Assembly: GCA_035540495.1 (NCBI GenBank)
Contig: DATLGL010000036.1
Span: 1-64,000, forward strand
Direction: 5' to 3'
Source: DASVEG01 sp035540495
GTDB lineage: Bacteria > Actinomycetota > Acidimicrobiia > Acidimicrobiales > CADCTF01
Length of the DNA stretch: 64,000 nucleotides
Shown here piece after piece: positions 43,748 through 53,576 of the stretch. The notes under the pieces are model-generated. The model searched no databases, was not told the origin of the DNA, and saw only the letters and a list, made by a program, of their open reading frames with translations. The translations under genes were made by a program, and so were the position numbers. How positions within the stretch are numbered: position 1 is the stretch's first letter; the number at the start of each line of letters is the position of its first letter.

Positions 43748-43805
43748 CGAGGCAGTCGCCGCGGTATCAGGCGCGGCCGCAGGCGCGTTCGGGAAGAATC
43801 GGCGG

Positions 43806-44774
43806 GTGATCGTCGACTGCGCCATCTACGACGACGGTGCCCGCCGCGGCGGGCCGGTCGATCTGGGTACCGCGGTCGAAGCCGCCCGCCAGCCGGAGTC
43901 GTTCGTCTGGGTCGGGCTGCACGAACCAACGGCTCGTGAGTTCGAGGACGTCGCCGCGGCGTTCGACCTCCACCCGCTCGCGGTGGAAGACGCGGTGCAC
44001 GCGCACCAGCGGCCGAAGCTCGAGCGCTACGGCGACTCGCTCTTCGTCGTCCTGAAGCCGGCGAGGTACGTCGACTCGAACGAGGTGATCGAGGTCGGCC
44101 AGATCATGCTCTTCGTCGGCGAGTCGTTCGTGGTCACCGTTCGCCACGGCAACTTCGCCGCGCTGTCGGAGGTGCGGCGGCGGCTCGAGCACGACGTCGA
44201 GCGGCTCTGCTGGGGTCCGACCTCGGTTCTCCACGCTGTCGCGGATCGCATCGTCGACGACTACGCCGCCGTGCTGCGGGGGCTCGACGTCGACATCGAC
44301 CAGATCGAGTCCGAGGTGTTCAGCGGCCCGAGCACGACGCACGCCGAACGGATCTTCAAGCTCAAGCGAGAGGTCCTCGACTTCCGCCGATCGGTCGAAC
44401 CGCTGGCCGGTCCGCTCGATGATCTCGCCGCCGCGCCGAAGCCGATCCACGAACAGGCCGGCGCCTACTTCCGCGACGTGCACGACCACCTGCTTCGCGT
44501 CATCGATCACCTGGCGTCGCTCGACGCCCTCCTCGACTCCGCCCTGAACGCGAACGTGGCGCAGGTCGGCATGCGCCAGAACGAAGACATGCGGAAGATC
44601 TCCGCGTGGGTGGCGATCGTGGCCGTGCCGACGATGATCGCGGGCATCTACGGCATGAACTTCGAGCACATGCCCGAGCTCGAGTGGAGGTTCGGCTACC
44701 CGCTCACGCTCGTCGTGATGGCATCCGCCTGCTACCTGCTCTACCGGAACTTCAAGCGGAGGAACTGGCTGTGA
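43806..44774 (+). CDS. CorA-family magnesium/divalent metal channel
   Basis: A 322-residue CorA protein. The N-terminal cytoplasmic domain has FVWVGLHEPTAREFEDVAAA, HPLAVEDAVHAHQRPKLERY and a long helix. Two C-terminal membrane helices flank the GMN selectivity motif (IAGIYGMNFEHMPEL), and the protein ends LYRNFKRRNWL with the basic tail. GTG 43806. Its stop overlaps the GTG of the YqeY gene. Confidence 0.93.
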   Translation: MIVDCAIYDDGARRGGPVDLGTAVEAARQPESFVWVGLHEPTAREFEDVAAAFDLHPLAVEDAVHAHQRPKLERYGDSLFVVLKPARYVDSNEVIEVGQIMLFVGESFVVTVRHGNFAALSEVRRRLEHDVERLCWGPTSVLHAVADRIVDDYAAVLRGLDVDIDQIESEVFSGPSTTHAERIFKLKREVLDFRRSVEPLAGPLDDLAAAPKPIHEQAGAYFRDVHDHLLRVIDHLASLDALLDSALNANVAQVGMRQNEDMRKISAWVAIVAVPTMIAGIYGMNFEHMPELEWRFGYPLTLVVMASACYLLYRNFKRRNWL

Positions 44775-45106
44775 CCTCGATCCGCGAGCGGTTGCAGGCA
44801 GACCTCCCGGCGGCGATGAAGGCACGGGACGCCGCCACCGTGTCGGTGCTGCGGACGACGCTCGCCGCGCTCTCGAACGCGGAGGCGGTGGAGCAGGGCG
44901 ACGCGGGGGCGCTCGGGACCCGAGGCGTCTACTCCAGTGAGGCCGCCCGCCGCGAGCTGTCTTCCGACGACGAGCGGACGGTGGTGCAGCGCGAGATCGA
45001 GGAGCTGCTCGCGTCCGCCGAGGAGTCGGAAGACGCGGGTCAGACCGACGAGGCCGAGATCCTTCGGGGAAAGGCCGAGGTGCTGACTCGCTACCTCGAC
45101 ATCTGA
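44771..45106 (+). CDS. YqeY-like (GatB/YqeY-family) protein, short
   Basis: A 111-residue protein resembling YqeY: SIRERLQADLPAAMKARDAA with TVSVLRTTLAALSNAE is the family's N-terminal pattern, and the rest is helical (VVQREIEELLASAEESEDAG). YqeY-type domains resemble the tRNA-binding tail of GatB. It is shorter than the usual 150 residues, lacking the last domain. GTG 44771 overlaps the CorA stop (GTGA). The 3' end overlaps the convergent glycosyltransferase gene by 16 bases. Confidence 0.85.
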   Translation: MTSIRERLQADLPAAMKARDAATVSVLRTTLAALSNAEAVEQGDAGALGTRGVYSSEAARRELSSDDERTVVQREIEELLASAEESEDAGQTDEAEILRGKAEVLTRYLDI

Positions 45107-46029
45107 ACGGTCGGACGCCGGTTGGCGGCGCGCCGCAGAACGGTCCCGCGGTAGCGGATCCCTCCGTGACGCACGCGGCTCCACACCGCGAGCCACGAGG
45201 TCACCGACCGCTCCGCCAGCCAAACCGGCGCCCACAGCGCGGCGGTCGATGCGAACACCTCCCGTCCGCCGGCGCGACGACGGCCCGCTTCCGCGACACC
45301 GACGGTCGCGACGGCGAGCGCAGCGGCCCCGCGGCCGCGGAACACGGCGACGAACGGCAGGATGCCGAGGAAGAAGGCAAGGCGCATCGGCCGGGCGAAC
45401 TCGTCGTAGGCCTGCCGCACGCGTTGATCGAGGAACTGCGCGGTGGGTGGCGGGATGCGGTGCACCAGGAGGCCGAGGTCTACCGTTGCCCGTCCGCCGA
45501 CGGCCTCGATCGTGCGAACGAGCTCGAGGTTCTCGAACAGCACGTCGCCGGCGTATCCGCCGGCTCGTAGGAGCACCGACCGCCGAACACCCATCGTCCC
45601 GGGCCAGTCGCCGCCGGTCATCCGGTTGAGCAGGATCCGCCCGGTGTCCCACTTGGCGTGCCACGGCAGCGGGTCGAAGTAGTTCTGCGGTCGCACGACG
45701 TCGAACTCCCGCAGCAAGTCGTCGACCCGCCTCAGCTGGTCGAGGGTGTAGCGGACGTCGTCGTCACCGATGACGACGTGCTCGTTGGAGGCGGCGGCGA
45801 CGCCGGTCATGACGCCGCCCACCTTGCCCATGAGCGTCGCGCGCGAAGGGTCGACGGCGACATGACATGCGCCGACCCGTTCGAACAGCCTGCGGTGCTC
45901 GTCGAAGACGTCGTCTTCGGAGCCGTCGACGGCGATCACCTCGACGTGCGGCGTCAGGCCTGCGAGATACGGCGCGAGGTCGTGCTCGACCTCCGACGAC
46001 CGGAGCGGAAGCACGTAGGTGAGCTGCAC
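45091..46029 (-). CDS. Glycosyltransferase family 2
   Basis: A 312-residue GT-A-type glycosyltransferase. TYVLPLRSSEVEHDLAPYLA, VEVIAVDGSEDDVFDEH and NEHVVIGDDDVRYTLDQL (DDD, metal and nucleotide-sugar binding) are the fold marks, followed by GDWPGTMGVRRSVLLRAGGY and ENLELVRTIEAVGG. Two C-terminal hydrophobic segments (LAFFLGILPFVAVFRG, TAALWAPVWLAERSV) suggest membrane anchoring. It lies 31 bases after the EssC-like gene and may be the last gene of that operon. The donor and acceptor are unknown. Confidence 0.85.
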   Translation of the reverse strand: MQLTYVLPLRSSEVEHDLAPYLAGLTPHVEVIAVDGSEDDVFDEHRRLFERVGACHVAVDPSRATLMGKVGGVMTGVAAASNEHVVIGDDDVRYTLDQLRRVDDLLREFDVVRPQNYFDPLPWHAKWDTGRILLNRMTGGDWPGTMGVRRSVLLRAGGYAGDVLFENLELVRTIEAVGGRATVDLGLLVHRIPPPTAQFLDQRVRQAYDEFARPMRLAFFLGILPFVAVFRGRGAAALAVATVGVAEAGRRRAGGREVFASTAALWAPVWLAERSVTSWLAVWSRVRHGGIRYRGTVLRRAANRRPTVQMSR

Positions 46030-46060
46030 GCGGCGGTTGTCCCCCGCGCGCAGCGCCGGT

Positions 46061-49000
46061 TCACGGGAAACTGGTTCCGACCGGACGCGTCGCTGACGGT
46101 GTCACGCTGCGGGCGACCTGGATCGTCGTCGCCTTTCGATCAGCCAGCAGCACGCCTCGGCCAGGCGGCAACGCCGTACCCGGGCGCAGCGGCGCACGCA
46201 CTCCGGTCAGCTGGAACAGCTCGAGCGGATCATCGGGCTGGAGGAACACCGATCGCCGCGCCTTGCGGACCTCGTTGAGCATGGCGTTCATCGAGAAGCC
46301 GGCGTGATTGCGCATCTCGATGGTGGCGACGACGCGTAGCCCGTCGATGCGGACGAGGCGCTCCCATGCGGTTCCGAGCATCGGGTCGTCGAGCATGTCG
46401 AGGTCGTCGACCACGAGGATCCGGGTCGTGTCGGTGTACGTCTCGCCCAGCGTCGCGAGCTCGTCGAGCACCGGCAGGTGCACATCGGAGCGCCCGAAGG
46501 CGGATCGCGTCGCACCGGCGACGTCGGCCAGCGCGCTCCCCGATCCGCCGACGATCCACACCTCGTGACCCGCGGCCACGAGCTGCGCGGCGACAACGGC
46601 GGCGGCTGTCGTCCGTCCCGACCGGGGGAGGCCGGCCACGAGGAGATGCGAGTGCGCGAGGTCGACCGATACCGGCGCCAGCGTGAGGTCCGCGATCCCG
46701 ATGACCGCCGACGGCTGCGGCCCACTGGACGACGCCGTCGCCGTCGCCGGCGCTGGCGCTGGTGCGACCAGATCGATCACGTCGGGAAGGGGCGCGGTGC
46801 GCAGAGCCGGCTCGGCGGGGCCGGGCGCGCCAGCAGCGATCTCGCTCAGCGCGGCGGCCTGGGCCGCGCCCTCGCCCGACTCAGAGAGGCACGCGATCTG
46901 GACGAGCTTGTCGGCCTGCCACAACCCGCGGCCCGGAGCGAGGTCGAGCCCGCGTGCGCGCGTCAGGGGGATGCCGTGATCGCCGTACGCGCCCTCGTCC
47001 GCCTGGCGGAGGATCACCCGGTTCGCGACGGCGGACTGCACCACCGCGGGGATGCCGCCGCGCCGGTCGGCGGTCAGCACGACGTGCACGCCCACCTGCC
47101 GGCCGTCGAGGACGATCTGGTGGAACGCGTCGAGCCACTGGTCGAGGGGCGAACCGAGCGTCGACCCCGAGAACGCGGCCGACAGGTTCGGATAGCCGTC
47201 GACGAGGAGCAGGATGCGGGCAAGCCCCGCGTGGGCCGCGCCCGCCCGGCTCCGGTACGCCGTCAGCGTCTCCGCCTGCACCTCCGCGAGCACGCTCCGG
47301 CGCCGCTCGATCTCGCTCCCGAGAAGCGCGATCACGCGAGTGACCGCTTCCAGATCGTCGCCGGTCGCTACCGCCGCGACGTGAGGCAGGGCGTCGATGC
47401 TTCGCAAGCCGCGCGACGCGAAGTCGATGGCGAAGATCGAGACCTCACTCGCATCCGCGTCGAGCGCGGCCGATGCCGCGACCGTGCGCAGGAGCGTCGT
47501 CTTCCCCGCGCCACCTGAGCCGTAGGCGATCAGGCCGCCGCCTTCCTCGAGGTCGACGATCGCCGGGTACTGGTCTTGGTCTTCCGGCGCGTCGACGACA
47601 CCGACACGGACGTAGCGACCCGGCTCTGTGGTGGCCCAGGCCCCTCGACCGTCGGCGCGGACGGCGGCGAGCGTCACGTGGTCGGGCAATGGCTCGCGCC
47701 ACGGGGTGGGCGGCGGGGGGAAGTCGTTCTTCCGGGCGGCATCGACCACCGCAGCGATGACCGCGTCGAGTTGTGTGGCTGCTTGGGCGCCGGCCCGTGC
47801 GCGGTCGGTCTCCGCCGGCTCCGCACCGAAGACCATCCGGGCGGCGGGTGCGTCAGGCGCGAACGGCGCGACGATCACCGGGCTCATGCCGGCCGCGGCC
47901 ACCATCGGCGCACCGGTGTAGGCCGACTGGAACGGCACCAGCGCGCGCGGCCCCAGACGAGCGAACCCGCGCCCACGGAGCGGGACGGGGATGTCCGCGG
48001 CTTCGGGGCCGCCGATGATGGCCGACGACTCCGACCCATCGAGCATCCGCAGCGATATCCGCAGGTTGGTGTTCGCCAGGATGTTGTCGTTGACCGACCC
48101 CGACGGTCGCTGGGTCGCGAGGATGAGGTGGATCCCGAGGCTTCGGCCGCGCTGGGCGATGTCGACCATGCCGGCCACGAAGTCAGGGATCTCCTTGACG
48201 AGCGTCGCGAACTCGTCGACGACGATCACCAGCGACGGCGGCGCCTCGTCGGGATGACGATCCAGCATCTCCTCGAGATCCTTCGCCCGCCCCTCGAGCA
48301 GCCGCATGCGCCGATTCAGCTCCGCCCGCAGCGACGTCAACGCACGCATGGCGAGGTCGGCGTCGAGGTTGGTCACGTAACCGACGGTGTGCGGGACGTC
48401 GCGGAACGCGGTGGACGACGCGCCGCCCTTGTAGTCGACGAACAGGAAGTTGAGCCGCGTCGGTGGATAGATCGTGATGAGCGACGCGACGATCGACTGG
48501 AGCAGCTCGCTCTTCCCGGCACCCGATGTGCCGCCGATCAGGGCGTGAGGACCGTCGCTCACGAGATCGAGCTCGAACACGCCGTCGGCGCCGAGGCCGA
48601 CCGGGAAGCGCAGCCCGTAGGGTCGATCGGTCAGCCAGCGCTCGGTGATCCACGTCGCATCGGGAACGTCCGTGCCGAGCACCGACAGAAGCGGAGCCGT
48701 CCTGGGGATGGCCGTGGTCGCCGTCGCGACGGTGGCGTCTCGCACCGGGGCGAGGCAGCGGGCGACCCGATCGGCCACCTCGGGATGCACCCGACCGAGC
48801 TCGACGTCGCGCGGGGCGACTTCGGGATCGGTCGACCACAGAACGGCTTCGTCGTCGCCACGCGTGAGCTGGCAGTCGAGAACGGCCGTGGCCTGGTGGG
48901 GAACGCGAGCCTCGCTCGTGCTGAGCCAGATGACGGTCACGCCGCCGTCGACGCAACGGTCGAGCAACTGCGACACGAGCGTGGCGTCCGGCTCCAGGTC

Positions 49001-50530
49001 ACCGTCGAGGAACAGCACGACCCACGGCCAGCGCCGGTCGACGGACCGGTCGCTCGTCGCGGCACGCATCTCGGCGACCTCGATCAACTCGGTGAGGATG
49101 GTGCGAGCGCCGGCAGCCGTGGTGCTGAGGTGCCGTCCGGCCAAGGGAGACGTCACCGAGCGAAGGTGTGGCAACCACTTCAGCCACGCGCCGAACTCCC
49201 GATCGGCGCCGACCGCACCAGCGATGATCAGGTCTTCGGGGCTGTGGAGGCACGCCAGCTGCACCGCGACGGATGCGGCCACGTCATCCACCCGTTGCGG
49301 GTCGCCGTGAACGGCGAACGTCCCGACCTCGGCCAGGTCCACGGTGACCGGTACCCCCGAGAGCCGCTCGTGGCCCGCCACGGCAGCCTCCGCCATCTCG
49401 CGGAGCTGCTCGTCGCCGTTGGTCTCGACCGGCGACGTGACGAGGCTCTCGGCGTCGCCCAGACCGACCCGCACGGCGAGGAAGTCGTCGGAGTCACGGC
49501 CCCGAGGCCACAGGTCGATCGTCCGCAGCTCCGCGCGCCGCGCGAGATCGGCGAGATCAGGTGCGGCACGCACCCGCTCGACGCGTGCGTCGTACAACGC
49601 TTGCGCGACCTCGGCCTTCCGCTCCTCGACCCGCTCGTGGAACCGCTCGACCTGCTTCGAGTGACGGTGACGGTTCGACCGGCGATCCTCGAAGAAGTTG
49701 GCGATGATGGCGAGCGGCGAGAGCAGCGTCAGAACCAGGAACTGCGGCTCGCCGCTGAAGGCGAACATCGCGAGGCCCGCCGCCAGCGGTGCGAGCGCGC
49801 CGAGGATCTGGAACCGGCGGGGCTCTGGCGCGGTCGGCACCGGCCCCAGCGGGGGCAGCTCGCGAGGGCGAACGCGCTCGGGGCGGTAGGGCGTGCGGTG
49901 GAACTCGATCTGGCCGAGACCGTCGCGGACCTCGTCAGTCGCCCGGATGAACTCCCGGAAGGCGAGGCGGGTCGTGCCGAGGGTGACGACGTCGTCGCCT
50001 GTGACAGCGACCCGGCCGGCGATCGCAGCGTCGTTGACGAGCACGCCGTTCTCGGCGTCACCCTCCGGCTCGATCGTTACGGTCCAATCCAGCGCGACCT
50101 CGACGCGCAGGTGACGGCGCGACACCGTGAGGTCGCTGACGGCGAGATCGCAGGTCGCGTCCCGCCCGACGATGTACGTCCCCCGGTCGAGGACGGCGCT
50201 GTGGCCGGAGTCGGGTCCGGCGAGGACGTCGACGCTGACGGCTCGGATCAGGATCGGCGGGAGCGGCCCCGGCACCGCGGCCGGGTCGAGCACGACCTCG
50301 TCGCCGGAGAGCACCCCGGTGTCGGCCACCCGGGCGTCCGGATCGAGGAACTCGCCGGTGCGGAGGAGCAGCACGCGTGGGGTCCGTGTAGGTGCGCCGC
50401 CACCAGTGGCACCGCCGACGTAGGAGGCCAGCGCGCCGGCGAGGCGCGAGGCCGGCTGATCGGGGTCGATCTCGACTCGTACGTCTGTCGGTGCAGCCGT
50501 CGGGCTGACGACCCGAAGGAGGAGCTCCAC
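46061..50530 (-). CDS. EssC-like type VII secretion ATPase with FHA domain
   Basis: A 1,489-residue protein. Residues 1-85 look ubiquitin-like. An FHA domain (97-195) has GRD at 122-124, SRRH at 137-140 and NG at 161-162, the phosphothreonine pocket. Two membrane helices span 240-281. Three FtsK/SpoIIIE ATPase domains follow: D1 with GTSGAGKS (667-674) and VVDEFATLV; D2 with GSGGAGKT (1004-1011), whose Walker B has DG and not DE; D3 with GLPRSGRT (1300-1307), where the P-loop Lys is Arg. NTNLRISLRM and ATQRPSGSVNDNI are EccC/EssC marks. Architecture and length match Firmicutes EssC better than mycobacterial EccC. GTG 50530, one base after the upstream gene's stop. Confidence 0.9.
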   Translation of the reverse strand: MELLLRVVSPTAAPTDVRVEIDPDQPASRLAGALASYVGGATGGGAPTRTPRVLLLRTGEFLDPDARVADTGVLSGDEVVLDPAAVPGPLPPILIRAVSVDVLAGPDSGHSAVLDRGTYIVGRDATCDLAVSDLTVSRRHLRVEVALDWTVTIEPEGDAENGVLVNDAAIAGRVAVTGDDVVTLGTTRLAFREFIRATDEVRDGLGQIEFHRTPYRPERVRPRELPPLGPVPTAPEPRRFQILGALAPLAAGLAMFAFSGEPQFLVLTLLSPLAIIANFFEDRRSNRHRHSKQVERFHERVEERKAEVAQALYDARVERVRAAPDLADLARRAELRTIDLWPRGRDSDDFLAVRVGLGDAESLVTSPVETNGDEQLREMAEAAVAGHERLSGVPVTVDLAEVGTFAVHGDPQRVDDVAASVAVQLACLHSPEDLIIAGAVGADREFGAWLKWLPHLRSVTSPLAGRHLSTTAAGARTILTELIEVAEMRAATSDRSVDRRWPWVVLFLDGDLEPDATLVSQLLDRCVDGGVTVIWLSTSEARVPHQATAVLDCQLTRGDDEAVLWSTDPEVAPRDVELGRVHPEVADRVARCLAPVRDATVATATTAIPRTAPLLSVLGTDVPDATWITERWLTDRPYGLRFPVGLGADGVFELDLVSDGPHALIGGTSGAGKSELLQSIVASLITIYPPTRLNFLFVDYKGGASSTAFRDVPHTVGYVTNLDADLAMRALTSLRAELNRRMRLLEGRAKDLEEMLDRHPDEAPPSLVIVVDEFATLVKEIPDFVAGMVDIAQRGRSLGIHLILATQRPSGSVNDNILANTNLRISLRMLDGSESSAIIGGPEAADIPVPLRGRGFARLGPRALVPFQSAYTGAPMVAAAGMSPVIVAPFAPDAPAARMVFGAEPAETDRARAGAQAATQLDAVIAAVVDAARKNDFPPPPTPWREPLPDHVTLAAVRADGRGAWATTEPGRYVRVGVVDAPEDQDQYPAIVDLEEGGGLIAYGSGGAGKTTLLRTVAASAALDADASEVSIFAIDFASRGLRSIDALPHVAAVATGDDLEAVTRVIALLGSEIERRRSVLAEVQAETLTAYRSRAGAAHAGLARILLLVDGYPNLSAAFSGSTLGSPLDQWLDAFHQIVLDGRQVGVHVVLTADRRGGIPAVVQSAVANRVILRQADEGAYGDHGIPLTRARGLDLAPGRGLWQADKLVQIACLSESGEGAAQAAALSEIAAGAPGPAEPALRTAPLPDVIDLVAPAPAPATATASSSGPQPSAVIGIADLTLAPVSVDLAHSHLLVAGLPRSGRTTAAAVVAAQLVAAGHEVWIVGGSGSALADVAGATRSAFGRSDVHLPVLDELATLGETYTDTTRILVVDDLDMLDDPMLGTAWERLVRIDGLRVVATIEMRNHAGFSMNAMLNEVRKARRSVFLQPDDPLELFQLTGVRAPLRPGTALPPGRGVLLADRKATTIQVARSVTPSATRPVGTSFP

Positions 50531-50531
50531 G

Positions 50532-53500
50532 TCAGTTCCCTCGGCGGTAGGAGGCAGTCGGGGTGGGCAAGCTCAGCGTCGCGAGCCGGTCGGTGCGGCC
50601 CGCGGGCACGAGGTCGGGCTGGAGCTGGCGGGCGAACTCCGCGACGCTGCGAGGGCGCCGGCGGGCGTCGGGCTCGAGCGCTCTGACCATCACCGGATGA
50701 TCGGGGAACGCTTGCACCACGTCGTCGCGCGCAGGCGTGATGCTCGCTGTCGGGACCTGCCCCGTCACCGCGAACAGCATCGTCAACGCGAGGCTGTAGA
50801 GATCGGACGCGGGCGTCGGCGACGCCCCTCGCCACACCTCCGGCGCAGCGTACGGCGGCGTCATCGTCGCAGCCGGCCCGCGAGCGGCTCGCAGCCATGC
50901 GGAGCCGAGATCACCGAGCACCCATCCGTCGCCGCCGAAGAAGACGTTCTCCGGCTTGACGTCGGCGTGGACGACGCCGACCTGATGGAGCGCGGTGAGC
51001 GCGAACGCGAGGTCGCTGCCGATGGCCACCACTTCCGCCTGGGTCATCGGGCCGCCGCGACGGACGCGGTCGAGCAGGGTGCCGCCGTCGTAGAGGCTCG
51101 TCACGATGTAGGGGCGATTGGTGACCGGGGTGATGCCTGCATCGTGGACGACGGGAAGATGTGGCAGGCCCGACACCTGGCGGGCGATGCGCACCTCCCA
51201 CTCGAAGCGATGCTCGTCGAACCCGGCGTCGCGCGGGCCGTAGCGGAACACCTTGACCGCGACCGGTGTGTTGTCCGGCGCCAGCACCCCGCGGAACACC
51301 GATCCGGTGGAGCCCTCCCCGATGCGGGAGGCGATCGTCACCGAAGGAACGTCGTCCGGCGCGCTGCCGGTGGCCACGAGGGCAGTCTCGGGGAGCGCCG
51401 CAGTCCACCGCGTCTTCCCGGTCGCGAGGCCGACCACGGTCCGGAGCCTCGCCACCACGAGCCGGGGCTGACGAAGCGGTGCCATCGCCCGCGCCAGAGC
51501 AATCCGGCGAGTCGTCGGCAGCCGGTCGAGGATCGCGTCGACGTAGCCCCATGCGAGGGCCGCCTCCTGCGGCGAGGCCGGTTCGCCGCTGTACCGGGTG
51601 CGGTCGACCACTGGCGCCAGTCCCTCCAGGAGCCGCGGAACGACCACGGGCACGCGGCCGGCCGAGATGCGCGCGACCTCCAAGGGGGTGTGCTGCGAGT
51701 CGACGTCGATCCCGTGGTCGATGAGCGCGTCTGTCGCCGTCGCCCATGCCGCGTGCACGGCGACGGACGGATCGGCCGCCCGCCGGCGACGGCGGAGGAT
51801 CAGCCGTGGCACCACCAGCGCCCAGGCGAGGCTGAGCACGACGACGAGCACGAGGAGCGCCAGCGCGAGCCACGTCACGGCGGCTTCGCTCTCGTCGGAG
51901 ACGTCGACGGGCGCGACCTGCCGCGGCGGCACAGTCTGCGGCTCCGGTTCGGGCTCGGGGGGCGGCGGCGGCGTCTGCCGCGCCAGCTGAGCCTGCTGCA
52001 GCTGCTCTTCCGGGGTGGGGAGCGGGTCGAAGGGCACCCACCGCGCGCGAGCGAGCGGCGTCTCTACCCACGCGGTGACGTCGCGATCGGTGAAGCGGGT
52101 CTCGCCGGGCGCGGGTTCCGGGAGGCCCACCACGACTCGAACCGGCACGCCGGCACAGCGGGCCAGCAGCGCGTAGCTCGTGACGAACGCCTCGAGGTTG
52201 CCTCGCGCGTAGTCCTGGTCGAGGAACCGTTCGACGCTGCGCAACGTCTGCCCGCCCGGCGCGCTCGGGTCGTAGACGCGGCGCACCTTGAGGTAGTTCT
52301 CGATCCGGTCCAATCGTTCGACGGCGGTCGTGGTTCCGACGGCGAGCTCGCTCGCGATCGCGGCGACGCGATCGGACGCTGGGCACGTCGCGAGCTCCGG
52401 AGGGAACGAGCCGACGGTGGCGTCCCCTCTCGTGGTCTCGGCGGGAGGCGCGATGGCGGCGGCCGTGGTGTAGCTGACGGTGGCCTCCCCCTCGGCGAGA
52501 AGGATCCCCGCTCGCGGTGCGTACCGCACCGCGTCGGGATCGTCGACCCTTCGGGGAACGCCCGCTGTGGGGACGGCGCGCAACGGCGGGTTGCCGAGCG
52601 GGCGGTACGTCACGGTGGTCAAATCGTCGAGAGAGCTGTCGTCTCCGGGCGGCGAGCCTGCGGCGATCACCGGGTACAGCGGGTCGTCGGCAAGGGTGCG
52701 ACCGGTGATGGCGAACTCGGCAGACTGCTTCCACCCCGTGCCGTCGTAGCGGTCGAGGACGGCCATCCGGAGGCGGCCCGGCGCGGCGCCATTGACCTTC
52801 ACCGAGCCGATCTCCGAAGGGTCGTCGGCGCCTCGAGACGCACGGGCCGCGACAGCGAGCGGGTTCAGGTCGGCGAAGCGTTCGGTCGGCGGATCCACAT
52901 AGCGGCGGAGGTCGATCGTGCGGCCGTGCGGGAGTGCGGCGGCCAGAGCAGCGACGAGCACGAGCGCCGGGACGAACTGCACCAACGGACGCCACCACGC
53001 GATCTGCCGCCGGAGCTCGGTGTTCGAGCCGACCAGTGGCGGAAGCTGCGACAGGTCGTTGCGCGCGTCGAGCAGGAGGACCGATCCCGCCGCGGCAGCG
53101 AACAACGCCGGGGTCCACCACTCGAACCCGATGGACGCGACGAGCGCCGCGGCGACACCCAGTGCCACCGTCGGGATGGCCAGCGTAGGCAGCGTTCGGC
53201 CACGGATCGACGCCGCGACCGACCCGATCATCGCGGCCAGCAGCAGCGTGTACGGCACGAGCGCCAGGTCGCGCAAGCCTTCCGCCGGGAGGCCGACCGT
53301 GAGGAAGAGCGCGAACGCGTCCGGCACCGAATCCGGTGCGAGTGACCCGCCCGTGATCGCGGCTGCGCCGCCGGCTGCCAGAGCGACGGCGCCGATCGCG
53401 GCCAAGCTTCGAGGAACTCGCCGGGCGCCCAGGAGCGCGCCAGCCGCACCACCGGCGACGACCGCTACCGCGGCAGCTCGAACGAGCTCGTCGATCGGGA

Positions 53501-53576
53501 ACGCCCGCTGGAACATGACCGCGATCGCCGCCGCGAGCGCGGCGGGTGCGAGACCGGCGCGTACGACGCGTCTCAT
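50532..53576 (-). CDS. TgpA-like membrane protein with inactive transglutaminase domain fused to Ser/Thr kinase
   Basis: A 1,014-residue fusion. Residues 1-215 have about seven membrane helices. An extracytoplasmic transglutaminase-like domain (about 400-520) has GNLEAF where TgpA has G.CE.F (Cys to Leu461) and DVTAWVE where H is expected before AWVE (Thr501); the third acidic residue (VPFDPLP, D517) remains, so it should be catalytically dead. A Pro-rich linker, a helix (566-590) and a DUF4129-like segment follow. The last 260 residues are a protein kinase: IGEGSTGSVFRG, VAVKVF (K775), HADVKPEN (catalytic D872), GDLGSAW (D889) and YAAPEVW. All kinase residues are present. ATG 53576 overlaps the DUF58 stop (ATGA). 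Confidence 0.88.
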   Translation of the reverse strand: MRRVVRAGLAPAALAAAIAVMFQRAFPIDELVRAAAVAVVAGGAAGALLGARRVPRSLAAIGAVALAAGGAAAITGGSLAPDSVPDAFALFLTVGLPAEGLRDLALVPYTLLLAAMIGSVAASIRGRTLPTLAIPTVALGVAAALVASIGFEWWTPALFAAAAGSVLLLDARNDLSQLPPLVGSNTELRRQIAWWRPLVQFVPALVLVAALAAALPHGRTIDLRRYVDPPTERFADLNPLAVAARASRGADDPSEIGSVKVNGAAPGRLRMAVLDRYDGTGWKQSAEFAITGRTLADDPLYPVIAAGSPPGDDSSLDDLTTVTYRPLGNPPLRAVPTAGVPRRVDDPDAVRYAPRAGILLAEGEATVSYTTAAAIAPPAETTRGDATVGSFPPELATCPASDRVAAIASELAVGTTTAVERLDRIENYLKVRRVYDPSAPGGQTLRSVERFLDQDYARGNLEAFVTSYALLARCAGVPVRVVVGLPEPAPGETRFTDRDVTAWVETPLARARWVPFDPLPTPEEQLQQAQLARQTPPPPPEPEPEPQTVPPRQVAPVDVSDESEAAVTWLALALLVLVVVLSLAWALVVPRLILRRRRRAADPSVAVHAAWATATDALIDHGIDVDSQHTPLEVARISAGRVPVVVPRLLEGLAPVVDRTRYSGEPASPQEAALAWGYVDAILDRLPTTRRIALARAMAPLRQPRLVVARLRTVVGLATGKTRWTAALPETALVATGSAPDDVPSVTIASRIGEGSTGSVFRGVLAPDNTPVAVKVFRYGPRDAGFDEHRFEWEVRIARQVSGLPHLPVVHDAGITPVTNRPYIVTSLYDGGTLLDRVRRGGPMTQAEVVAIGSDLAFALTALHQVGVVHADVKPENVFFGGDGWVLGDLGSAWLRAARGPAATMTPPYAAPEVWRGASPTPASDLYSLALTMLFAVTGQVPTASITPARDDVVQAFPDHPVMVRALEPDARRRPRSVAEFARQLQPDLVPAGRTDRLATLSLPTPTASYRRGN

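Noticed and set aside
47576..53345. Very long open frames on the + strand (over 880 and 1,000 codons) opposite the EssC-like and TgpA/kinase genes
   Set aside because: They are rich in Arg, Gly, Asp and His with no domain patterns, and lie antisense to genes with clear motifs; long antisense frames are expected at this GC content.
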